64,000 nt of DNA, taken from Cupriavidus necator N-1 (GTDB taxonomy: Bacteria; Pseudomonadota; Gammaproteobacteria; Burkholderiales; Burkholderiaceae). Made by a program: the position numbers and the translations under genes. Below are positions 42,080-49,787 of the stretch, in pieces. The notes under the pieces were generated by a model that did not search any database, was not told the DNA's origin, and saw only the letters and a program-made list of their open reading frames with translations. The stretch is from the NCBI RefSeq assembly GCF_000219215.1, contig NC_015726.1, positions 372,001 through 436,000 on the forward strand. The letters run 5' to 3'. Each line of letters opens with the position of its first letter. The stretch's first letter is position 1.

Positions 42080-43356
42080 TGACCAACCCTTACGCCGTGA
42101 GAACCCTGAGGTTGTCCTCGGGGGAGCGGTTGCCCGTGCTCATCGACACGAGGGTTGGCATGCCGCTATTTGCGCCTACCGTGTACTCGCTGACACAACT
42201 CAGAGGGCGCAATCTCGCAGCGAACACCATCGAGCAGTCGCTGCGGCACATCATCGTGCTGCTGCTCTTCCTTGAGCAGCGCGGCATCGACATCGAGACG
42301 CGCTTTCAGGAGGGTCGCCTCGTCGACCTAGCCGAGATTGAGTCACTGGCAAATGCATGTTCCCTTCATCTGGCCGACATAGATGCAGCTGAGGGCCAGA
42401 AGGCTGGGGCGAAGCCTGCGCGCATGCCGTCCTTGGAGCGATTGCGCATGCTTCGTTCGAATGCGGGGGCCAAAACGGTTGACGCCGCTTCAGCGGCCAA
42501 TCGGGTCCGCGGAATTGCGGACTACCTCTCCTGGTTGGTCAAGTCGCATTTATTGAAGCTATCTGCCAGCAGCTCGTCGTTTCAAGCTCTTGAATCCACT
42601 CGGCAGATGGTTATTCAGGCGCTGCTGGCCCGGGCTCCGTCCCACCGCAGCAGGAACGTCGTGGCGGCCCGCGAAGGCTTGCCTCCTGAGACCGCTGCCC
42701 GCCTCTTGAAGGTGACTGCCAAGAATTCCCCCGAGAATCCTTGGACAGGTGAATTCATCAAGCTCAGAAACGAGCTGCTCTTCCGATGGTTGTATTCCTT
42801 CGGCCTACGTCGAGGTGAGTTGCTGAATGTGAAGGTTTCAGACATCTCCTTCCAGAAGGAAACAGTAACCATCGTCCGGCGGGCGGATGCGCCCGAAGAC
42901 CCGCGAAAAGAGCAGCCTACTGTTAAGACCAGGGACCGCGTATTGCCCATCCCGTCCGACCTCTGCCGGCTGACCCATGATTATGTGCTTCACGGTCGTC
43001 GCCATCTGACCGGCGCCCGGAAGCATGAATATCTGTTTGTCGCCGACAAAACAGGTGCCCCAATGTCTCTGAGTGCGTTGAACAAGTGCTTTGCTTTTCT
43101 GCGCACTCATATTCCCGATTTACCGGACGACTTGTCTCCTCATGTGCTACGACACACCTGGAATGACAATTTTTCTGCTGCCATGGACCGAATGAAGACG
43201 CCGGAAGCCGATGAGCAGAAGATGCGTTCATTCCTTATGGGGTGGTCGGAAACGTCGGGCACAGCGGTCAATTACACACGGCGACACGTACGGAAGAGGG
43301 CCAATGAAGTGTCCCTCCTGCTCCAGTCTGAAATGACCAATAAGAACGACATCTGA
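42079..43356 (+). CDS. ginA: Tyrosine recombinase, GinA-like
   Basis: The 425-residue site-specific recombinase keeps the full catalytic set. ArgI is in GLRRGELLNV (R244), a beta-hairpin Lys in VKTRDR (K283), HxxR in HVLRHTW (H355, R358) and the nucleophile in NYTRRHV (Y399). The N-terminal half should contain the core-binding domain. It is the first gene of the module, with its own promoter, and its TGA overlaps the ginB ATG by one base. By analogy with GInts, all four genes are needed for integration and excision; that is family knowledge, not shown here. Confidence 0.85.
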   Translation: MTNPYAVRTLRLSSGERLPVLIDTRVGMPLFAPTVYSLTQLRGRNLAANTIEQSLRHIIVLLLFLEQRGIDIETRFQEGRLVDLAEIESLANACSLHLADIDAAEGQKAGAKPARMPSLERLRMLRSNAGAKTVDAASAANRVRGIADYLSWLVKSHLLKLSASSSSFQALESTRQMVIQALLARAPSHRSRNVVAAREGLPPETAARLLKVTAKNSPENPWTGEFIKLRNELLFRWLYSFGLRRGELLNVKVSDISFQKETVTIVRRADAPEDPRKEQPTVKTRDRVLPIPSDLCRLTHDYVLHGRRHLTGARKHEYLFVADKTGAPMSLSALNKCFAFLRTHIPDLPDDLSPHVLRHTWNDNFSAAMDRMKTPEADEQKMRSFLMGWSETSGTAVNYTRRHVRKRANEVSLLLQSEMTNKNDI

Positions 43357-44888
43357 TGACCGCATTACCCGCAATCATCGAAGAAGCGTCACCTATCGTT
43401 CGAACCCGTGGCGGAGCTTGGTTCGACCCCAATCAGGTGAGATGGGTAATTCGGGAGGGGCATGGGGCTGCTAGCATTAACTTTGAACGATTGATGGGTG
43501 TGGCAACGCCGATGTTCGTGCATGGTTTCCGGAAGACGCTCATCTGGTACGCAGAAAACAAATCTCTGCGGCATCTAGATAACATGTTCCAACGGGCTGA
43601 GCACTTATTTAAGCATCTCAATGAAGGTCGACTGGAGCCGTTACACGAAATCTCGGAAGTTAGCCTGCTCAACTATCATTCGTCACTTGGGAATCAGAAG
43701 TGGTATCTCGGTTCGTTGGCAGGGTTCCTTAAGAAGTGGCATGCCCTTGGTTACCATGGTGTGACCACCCCTGCAATAACCCTCTTAAATGAGCTTAGGC
43801 TGGCGGGAAATATTAAAGGGGTGGCGGTTTTGACGATGGACCCGCACAACGGGCCGTTCACGGATATTGAGCTTGAATCCATACAAGCAGCACTGAATAA
43901 CGCGTACGCTTGTGGTGTCGTCGCCAAGGACGATTACCTGCTGGCGTGGCTATTTATGCTTCTGGGTCAGAGGCCATCTCAATATGCCCTACTGAAAGTG
44001 TCGGACGTCCACGCGCCGAAAATCAAGGATGGCTCTCGAATCCACTGCCTGAAAGTCCCCCGTGCAAAGCAACGACAAGCTGCGCGGCTTGAGTTCAAGG
44101 AACGTCTTTTGACGCCGCAGATTGGCGAGTTGCTGTACGAGTACGCCAACGAGGTTGAGAAATCCTTTGAAGGAAAGCTAGAAGACCCTCGCGAGGGTCC
44201 ACTATTTCCTGCAGATTCGACTGGACTGCAACCGGCCGGAATGGAGTATCACCAAGAGGCCGATTCCCTCGCGCGAAAGCTTGTCCGGGCGCTGACGAAG
44301 CTGGAGGTGTTTTCCGAGCGCACTGGCGACCTTATCCACATTACGGCCACCAGGTTCCGCAGAACTCTGGGCACCAGAGCCGCGCGAGAGGGGCACGGCG
44401 AACTCGTTATCGCTGAATTGCTGGACCATACCGATACCCAAAATGTCGGCGTGTATGTGCAATCGACGCCCGAAATCGTCGAGCGCATCGACAAGTCGGT
44501 CGCTATGGCTTTGGCGCCGTTGGCGCAAGCGTTTGCCGGAATCGTCATTGCCGACGAGTCGGCGGCTATTCGAGGAAAGGACCCGTCGAGCCGAATCTTC
44601 GACCCCCGCATCGAAAGAAGCTGTCAGCCAATGGGAAGCTGCGGTAGCCACGGTTTTTGCAAATTTTCTGCTCCAATTGCGTGCTACACCTGCCAGAGCT
44701 TCCAAGCTTGGCTCGATGGACCGCATGAGGCCGTCTTGAATCATCTGCTCGCCGAGCGCGAGCGTAAGCTGACTACCACTGATATGCGGATTGCCACTAT
44801 TAATGACCGGACGATTTTGGCGGTTGCTGAAGTGATTCGGCAGTGTGAGGCTCATAGGGAGACAATGGAGTTGGCAGCCCATGGCTGA
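43356..44888 (+). CDS. ginB: Tyrosine recombinase-like protein, GinB-like
   Basis: The 510-residue protein has a divergent tyrosine-recombinase domain: R206 in LLGQRPSQY, a third-position H358 in LLDHTD and the candidate nucleophile Y367 in VGVYVQS. The HxxR box reads RFRR (R333-R336), so the usual catalytic histidine is replaced. A C-terminal cysteine cluster (C423, C429, C435, C443, C446) suggests a zinc-binding module. It overlaps ginA by one base and ginC by eight (ATGGCTGA). Its strand-cleavage competence is uncertain. Confidence 0.8.
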   Translation: MTALPAIIEEASPIVRTRGGAWFDPNQVRWVIREGHGAASINFERLMGVATPMFVHGFRKTLIWYAENKSLRHLDNMFQRAEHLFKHLNEGRLEPLHEISEVSLLNYHSSLGNQKWYLGSLAGFLKKWHALGYHGVTTPAITLLNELRLAGNIKGVAVLTMDPHNGPFTDIELESIQAALNNAYACGVVAKDDYLLAWLFMLLGQRPSQYALLKVSDVHAPKIKDGSRIHCLKVPRAKQRQAARLEFKERLLTPQIGELLYEYANEVEKSFEGKLEDPREGPLFPADSTGLQPAGMEYHQEADSLARKLVRALTKLEVFSERTGDLIHITATRFRRTLGTRAAREGHGELVIAELLDHTDTQNVGVYVQSTPEIVERIDKSVAMALAPLAQAFAGIVIADESAAIRGKDPSSRIFDPRIERSCQPMGSCGSHGFCKFSAPIACYTCQSFQAWLDGPHEAVLNHLLAERERKLTTTDMRIATINDRTILAVAEVIRQCEAHRETMELAAHG

Positions 44889-46959
44889 TATTGTCCTATT
44901 TACGCCAAAGTCAGAATGGGACGCAAGCGAAAATCTGAATGATTTCGTTGCCATGTGCAGGGAGCAGCTGACTGTGTTCGGCGCAGATTTATGCTTCGAT
45001 GAGAATGTTTGGGATATAACGGACGCAATTGAGCTAAAAGGCCGCGGAAATAAGCGATTTCGTGTGGTGTTTTCAAATCTATCAACGGCGAACGATGCGA
45101 CTGTCCGGCCCATGGCCGAGCCCTTTTTGTCATTCGCGAAAGCAGATTTTCGATACTCTTTTGCAATGAGGCCTACGAAATCGCCGGACCGTAGAATGGT
45201 TGCGCTCCGTGCCCTGGAGGAGGCTCTGGCAGAGAATGGGAATTATCCGGACCCTGTCAGGATGACGGCGGAAACATTTAATCGTGCGGCGCAGCTTGTG
45301 AAGGAGCGTTTCTCGATGTCCTCGGCCTACCGGGTTGGAGGGCAGCTGGAGCTGTTATCCAAATTTCTTTCCGATAATCACTTGGTGGCGGTAAGAATTG
45401 ACTGGCGAAACCCGTTGCGTCGGCCAACTGACACTTCTCGCGTCGGAAAGGAGTTTGACGAGCGTCGCAACAAGAAATTGCCGTCGGCCGCCGCATTGGA
45501 AGCTATTCCGAAGATATTTCAGACTGCCACCGAACCTTCCATTGTCTTTGCCAGTGCTATTGCAGCAACATTATGTTCCGCCCCGGACCGCATAAACGAA
45601 ATCCTACTGCTCCCCGCCAATTGTGAAGTGCGTGAGAAGAAGGGTGATGGTACTGAAGCGTATGGTTTAAGGTGGTGGTCTGCGAAGGGTGCTGAGCCTA
45701 TGGTCAAGTGGGTTGTGCCATCCATGGCTGAGGTGGTTTCCGAGGCAATCAGGCGAATTCGTGACCTCAGTGCTAATGCACGGAAGGTTGCTGTTTGGTA
45801 TGAAGAGCACCCAAATGAGGCATACCTGTCCGAGGCTGCAGAACATCTCCGCCACCAGGAGTGGCTCTCCGCGTCTGAATTGAATTTAGTGCTATTTGGG
45901 GATGAGACAGTGCCGCGGCAATCAGGTACTCAATGGTGCAAACTTAAGAAGGTGACCCTAATAAAGAGGGGGAGAGCTAGCTATGCTAAATTCGCGGATG
46001 TCGAGGCAGCCCTCCTTGAGCTATTGCCAAAAGGGTTCCCTTGGTTGAGCAAATCTGTGGGCTTGAAGTATCGGGATGCCCTTTGCATTGTTCGTGAGAA
46101 TGAGCTTCATTTTGACGCTAATATCCAGGTTGGTCGGATAGCTGCGGTCACAATAGACCAAATCCATGTCTGGCTTGGAGGGGCGACTGAGAAATGGTCG
46201 ATTTTTTCTCGGTCAGATTTTTGGGAACCTGATGGAAGTGCAATTAAGATAACGTCTCATCAGTTCCGCCACTATTTGAATACACTGGCTCAGGCCGGCG
46301 GCATGAGTCAGTTGGACATTGCAAAATGGTCCGGGCGGCGAGATATTCGCCAGAACGCAGCATATGACCATGTTTCGGCTGACGAGCTGGTATTGAAGAT
46401 TCGCAACGCTCTGGGTGACGACCGCCAGATGTTCGGCCCCCTGGCTGAGCTTCCTAAACGCATCGTGATTCATCGCGACGAATTCGCCCGTCTGAAAGTC
46501 CCAACGGCGCACACCACTGAGTTTGGTGTCTGCATTCATGACTACACGATGGCGCCTTGTCAGTTGCATGCCGATTGCCTCAACTGCCATGAGCAGGTCT
46601 GCATCAAAGGGGACGAGGTACGAGCAGCCAGAATTCGTGCGGAACTCGATACCGCCAGAGAGAGCCTGGCGGCCGCAGAACAAGCCCAGGGCGATGGCTA
46701 TTTTGGCGCCAGCCGCTGGGTGGCGCACCACCGGCTTGGCGTCGAGAGGTTGACTCAGCTATGCGAAATTCTCGATGACCCGAAAGTGCCAATGGGCGCC
46801 GTCATCCAGTTATCAAACATACAGACTGCCTCTCGAATCGAGCAGGCAGCTGAGGCGCGCGCTGGGTTGGGGCACGAGGAAGGCTCCTCGGACGAGTCGG
46901 TTACTCCTTCCCAAGCCATGCGCAATCTGCTCACCATGATGGAGAACTCTGATGCCTAA
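44881..46959 (+). CDS. ginC: Tyrosine recombinase, GinC-like
   Basis: The start ATG at 44881 overlaps the ginB stop by eight bases and gives 692 residues, long for a tyrosine recombinase; a GTG 12 codons earlier is possible. Catalytic residues are R237 (SAPDRINEILLL), H460 and R463 (HQFRH), W483 (AKWSGRRD) and Y495 (NAAYDHV). After the catalytic domain comes a cysteine cluster (C551, C560, C566, C569, C574) and a helical tail. The long N terminus (about 200 residues) may bind DNA arms or partners. It overlaps ginD by eight bases. Confidence 0.82.
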   Translation: MADIVLFTPKSEWDASENLNDFVAMCREQLTVFGADLCFDENVWDITDAIELKGRGNKRFRVVFSNLSTANDATVRPMAEPFLSFAKADFRYSFAMRPTKSPDRRMVALRALEEALAENGNYPDPVRMTAETFNRAAQLVKERFSMSSAYRVGGQLELLSKFLSDNHLVAVRIDWRNPLRRPTDTSRVGKEFDERRNKKLPSAAALEAIPKIFQTATEPSIVFASAIAATLCSAPDRINEILLLPANCEVREKKGDGTEAYGLRWWSAKGAEPMVKWVVPSMAEVVSEAIRRIRDLSANARKVAVWYEEHPNEAYLSEAAEHLRHQEWLSASELNLVLFGDETVPRQSGTQWCKLKKVTLIKRGRASYAKFADVEAALLELLPKGFPWLSKSVGLKYRDALCIVRENELHFDANIQVGRIAAVTIDQIHVWLGGATEKWSIFSRSDFWEPDGSAIKITSHQFRHYLNTLAQAGGMSQLDIAKWSGRRDIRQNAAYDHVSADELVLKIRNALGDDRQMFGPLAELPKRIVIHRDEFARLKVPTAHTTEFGVCIHDYTMAPCQLHADCLNCHEQVCIKGDEVRAARIRAELDTARESLAAAEQAQGDGYFGASRWVAHHRLGVERLTQLCEILDDPKVPMGAVIQLSNIQTASRIEQAAEARAGLGHEEGSSDESVTPSQAMRNLLTMMENSDA

Positions 46960-47422
46960 GCAATCGAAATCCCGTGCGCGCAACTTGGGGGACGAGGACC
47001 TAGAGGCCATCTCGCGCTTGCTGGATGGGTGGGATGGGAAACTCTCATGGGAGCTCCTCATCGAAGCTATCGAGACTCGTCTGAAGGCTCGATATACCAG
47101 GCAGGCGCTCAGCCAACACGCGCGCATCAAACTGGCGTTCCAGCTAACGAAGGAACGACTCACAGGGCAACCCCGCAGCAAGCAGCAAGGCTCCGCTGGG
47201 CTCGGTGCCACGGAAGCGCAAGCGCTCTTGGAACGCTATCAGAGACTGGAGGGCGAAAACGCAAGGCTCAAGGCTGAGAACGAACGACTATTGGAGCAGT
47301 TCGTTGTATGGGCGTACAACGCGAGCAACCGCGGCCTGGATGCCCGGTTTCTAAGCCAGCCGTTGCCGAGAGTCGACCGTGACCAGACGAAGCTGCGTCC
47401 CTCAAGACCCAGCAAGTTGTAA
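46952..47422 (+). CDS. ginD: Small HTH/coiled-coil protein, GinD-like
   Basis: The 156-residue basic protein has a predicted helical N-terminal domain (about 14-75; ISRLLDGWDGKLSWELLIEAI and a segment TRQALSQHARIKLAFQLTKER). A leucine-zipper-like coiled coil follows (about 88-118; LLERYQRLEGENARLKAENERLLEQF). The tail is basic. It matches the small fourth protein of GInt modules and is comparable in position to TnpC of Tn554. It likely acts as an accessory DNA-binding or architectural factor. Its stop lies inside the TGTAAAGAAC motif variant. Confidence 0.78.
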   Translation: MPKQSKSRARNLGDEDLEAISRLLDGWDGKLSWELLIEAIETRLKARYTRQALSQHARIKLAFQLTKERLTGQPRSKQQGSAGLGATEAQALLERYQRLEGENARLKAENERLLEQFVVWAYNASNRGLDARFLSQPLPRVDRDQTKLRPSRPSKL

Positions 47423-47436
47423 AGAACTTGAAGCCT
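47418..47436 (+). repeat. Imperfect direct repeat of the ssb-proximal sequence (att candidate)
   Basis: TGTAAAGAACTTGAAGCCT resembles TGTAAACAACTCAAGCCT at 41968-41985, with two mismatches and one extra base. GInts generate imperfect direct repeats on integration, so this is a second candidate for the right boundary. Confidence 0.5.
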
Positions 47437-47507
47437 GTGGATAAGTTATTAACAGTCCCGAGTAATTACAAAGTAGGGCAGTGGCGCCACAGTTGGGAAA
47501 GCGGTGA

Positions 47508-47517
47508 GTTGTTTACA
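47508..47517 (-). repeat. Right copy of the inverted repeat TGTAAACAAC
   Basis: GTTGTTTACA is perfectly inverted relative to 41968-41977. It lies 86 bases after the ginD stop in an AT-richer stretch and before the terminator at 47569. Confidence 0.7.
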
Positions 47518-47568
47518 TTTTTCTTCCGCACAACCGTTCTGACTTACCTCGCTTCACGCATCACCCCG

Positions 47569-47592
47569 AAAGCCCGCTACGCGGGCTTTTTT
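47569..47592 (+). terminator. Rho-independent terminator at the right flank of the element
   Basis: AGCCCGC-TAC-GCGGGCT with TTTTTT. Without the insertion this terminator would follow ssb, so it may be the original host ssb terminator. Now it closes the ginABCD transcript. Confidence 0.85.
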
Positions 47593-47667
47593 GCGCCCGC
47601 ATTCTCCGCGCAAACCGCATTTCCTCATGCGCACACATTCGTATGCGGATGTGCGGCCACCCCCTAT

Positions 47668-47696
47668 ATTTTGCATTCTTAATTTGTATGCAAAAT
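47668..47696 (+). promoter_or_regulatory. Perfect palindrome ATTTTGCAT-N11-ATGCAAAAT before the porin gene
   Basis: Two perfectly inverted nine-base arms with an 11-base AT-rich spacer end immediately before the ribosome site (GGAGGG, 47697-47702). The size and symmetry fit an operator for a dimeric regulator; an RNA hairpin hiding the ribosome site is the alternative. Confidence 0.65.
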
Positions 47697-47708
47697 GGAG
47701 GGTGGTGC

Positions 47709-48785
47709 GTGAAGGTGGGGAACACAAGGCGCAGTCACGCCATGGCGCTCACGGGCGTGCTGGCGGGGGCGATCTGCGGCGTTGCGCAGCAAGCGCTGGC
47801 GCAATCAGTATCGACTTCCATATCGGTCTACGGCCTGATCGACACCATGGTCCGATACTCGGACAACAACCGCGGGGACCAGAGCCTGGCTGAACTGAGC
47901 GAGGGCTACTTCAGCGGCTCGCGCTGGGGCGTGCGCGGCAATGAGGCGCTGGGTGCGGGATGGTCGGCGCTGTTCAACCTGGAAAGCGGCTTCGACCTGG
48001 CTACGGGCACTTCGCTGCAAGGCACTGCGGCGTCGAACTACGGACAGGTCGGCACGCAGGGTACAGGCCGGCTGTTCGGCCGGCAGTCGTACCTGGGGAT
48101 CGAGCACCTGGCGTGGGGGAAGCTGACGGTCGGCCGCCAGTTCACCACGGCCTATGACGCGACCTTCCGCTTCCAGCCCTATGGCCATCCCAATCTCGAT
48201 GCGGTGGCCATCCTCAACGGCTATACCGGTCCGCGGCAAGACAACATGGCGAAGTACGCGGGCCAGTGGGGCGCATTCTCGGCGACGGCGCACTACACCT
48301 TCGGCGAAGTGCCGGGCGATGCGGCGGCCAGCAGCAGCCGGGGGCTGGCGCTGGCCTGGATCACGGCACTGATCGACGTGGGCGCCCTGTTCCAGAGCAC
48401 CAGTGCCCTGGCGAACGAAGAGAAGCGCACGATCTGGGGCATCGGCGGCAGCAGCCAGCTGGGGCGCGTCAAGCTGGCGCTCGGCTACCTGGACAACCGC
48501 TATCACCTGAGCCCGACCCGCAATCATGTGCTGACCGGCGGCGCCACGGTGCAGGCAACGCCCGCGCTGGCGTTGTCGCTGGCGGCCGGCTATGACCGGC
48601 AGACCGCCGCCAGCGGCCACCGGCTGATGCTGACCAGCGTGGCTGAGTACAGCTTGTCCAGACGCACTAGCGTCTATGCGGAAGCCGATTTCAACCGCAT
48701 CAGCGGCAGCTATGCGCTGCCCGCCTTCATGGGCGTGCGTGGCAACAAGTTCGGCGGCGGCGTCGGCCTGCGCCATCGCTTGTAA
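47709..48785 (+). CDS. Gram-negative porin
   Basis: A GTG start at 47709 follows GGAGGGTGGTGC by good spacing and gives 358 residues with a signal peptide ending ALAQ. The mature protein begins SVSTSISVYGLIDTMVRYSDN, the betaproteobacterial porin signature. SRWGVRGNEALGAGWSALFNLESGFDL and RQSYLGIEHLAWGKLTVGRQF are typical early strands. It ends in a strand with GVGLRHRL, where a terminal aromatic residue is usual but is absent here. Two solute-binding genes follow, so it may admit the same substrate. Confidence 0.88.
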   Translation: MKVGNTRRSHAMALTGVLAGAICGVAQQALAQSVSTSISVYGLIDTMVRYSDNNRGDQSLAELSEGYFSGSRWGVRGNEALGAGWSALFNLESGFDLATGTSLQGTAASNYGQVGTQGTGRLFGRQSYLGIEHLAWGKLTVGRQFTTAYDATFRFQPYGHPNLDAVAILNGYTGPRQDNMAKYAGQWGAFSATAHYTFGEVPGDAAASSSRGLALAWITALIDVGALFQSTSALANEEKRTIWGIGGSSQLGRVKLALGYLDNRYHLSPTRNHVLTGGATVQATPALALSLAAGYDRQTAASGHRLMLTSVAEYSLSRRTSVYAEADFNRISGSYALPAFMGVRGNKFGGGVGLRHRL

Positions 48786-48800
48786 AGCCGGAGGGCCATC

Positions 48801-49787
48801 GTGATTTCGAGAAGACAGTTCCTTGCCGCGGCGCTGGCCGCGCCGGCATTGCCGGGGATGCCGGCGCGCGCGGACAGCGGCGCCACGGCATGGCCGCGCC
48901 ATCCGGTACGGCTGGTGGTGACCTTCCCGCCGGGCGGGTCCAGCGACATCGTGGCGCGGCTGCTGGCACCGGTGCTGCAGGAAAAGCTGGGGCAGCCATT
49001 CGTGACCGACAACCGGCCGGGGGCGGGATCGACGATTGGCGCGGCAGCGGTCGCCGCGGCACCCAATGACGGCTACACGCTGCTGATGTCGAACTCGGCG
49101 GCGCTGAGCATCTCGCCGTTCCTGCTCAGGCGGCCCGCCTACGACCCGGTACGCAGCTTCACGCACGTGCATTACATCGGCGCGGTGCCGACGGTCTTTG
49201 CCGTGCATCCGTCGGTGCCGGCGCGCAACCTCGCGGAGCTGGCGGCGTGGATCCGCGCGCAGCGCGACCCCGTGCCGTTCGGCAGTGGCGGGGCGGCGTC
49301 GGTGGCGCATATCGTCGGCGAGCTGTTTGGCCAGCAGGCGGGGTTACGGCTGACGCACGTGCCATACAAGGGCGCGGGTCCGATGCGCGCCGACCTGCTC
49401 GGCGGACAGATCCCGTTTGCGGTGGATGCCCTGCCGCAGAACCTGCCATTGCTGCAGTCCGGCGCCTTGCGCCTGCTGGCGGTGACCTCGGCGCAACGCG
49501 TGCCGCAGGCGCCCCAGCTGCCCACCGTGGCGCAAGCCGGCTATCCCGGCCTGGTGGCCGAAAACTTCGTCGGCGTCTCCGCGCCGGCCAACCTGCCCGA
49601 GGACATCGTGCAACGCTTGCATCAACAACTGCAGGTCATCCTGCAACAACCGGCCCTGCGCGGCCGCCTGGAGGCCCAGGGTTTTGTGCTGGCCGAGCGC
49701 CGGCCCGATGAGTTCGCCGCCTACGTACGCCAGCAGGCGCAGGCCTGGGGTCCTGTGGTCGCGGCAACCGGGGCGACGCTGTCATGA
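48801..49787 (+). CDS. Bug family (tripartite tricarboxylate-type) solute-binding protein
   Basis: The 328-residue periplasmic receptor has a twin-arginine-like start (MISRRQFLAAALAAPAL) and the Bug signatures VTFPPGGSSDIVARLLAPVLQEKLGQ, DNRPGAGSTIGAAAVA and LTHVPYKGAGPMRADLLGGQI. Bug proteins bind carboxylates. No TctA/TctB membrane genes are in the window, which is usual for the many orphan Bug genes of this lineage. It overlaps the next gene by four bases. Confidence 0.9.
   Translation: MISRRQFLAAALAAPALPGMPARADSGATAWPRHPVRLVVTFPPGGSSDIVARLLAPVLQEKLGQPFVTDNRPGAGSTIGAAAVAAAPNDGYTLLMSNSAALSISPFLLRRPAYDPVRSFTHVHYIGAVPTVFAVHPSVPARNLAELAAWIRAQRDPVPFGSGGAASVAHIVGELFGQQAGLRLTHVPYKGAGPMRADLLGGQIPFAVDALPQNLPLLQSGALRLLAVTSAQRVPQAPQLPTVAQAGYPGLVAENFVGVSAPANLPEDIVQRLHQQLQVILQQPALRGRLEAQGFVLAERRPDEFAAYVRQQAQAWGPVVAATGATLS

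Larger units (their letters stand above)
41968..47517 (+). mobile_element. GInt-like integrative element with ginABCD module and no visible cargo
   Basis: Four overlapping genes (42079-47422) encode three distinct large tyrosine recombinases and a small HTH/coiled-coil protein, the defining content of GInt genomic islands. Composition and codon use are visibly more AT-rich than in ssb upstream and the porin downstream. The proposed ends are TGTAAACAAC (41968-41977) and GTTGTTTACA (47508-47517), a perfect inverted repeat. Known GInts carry cargo and a short AT-rich right end. Here only about 95 bases separate ginD from the right repeat. The exact ends are inferred; an alternative direct-repeat pair is given separately. 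Confidence 0.75.

Noticed and set aside
42079..47422. Tn554-type transposon (tnpABC)
   Set aside because: Tn554 has two recombinases and one small protein. Here there are three large recombinases plus a small one, which fits the GInt module better, although the systems are related in style.
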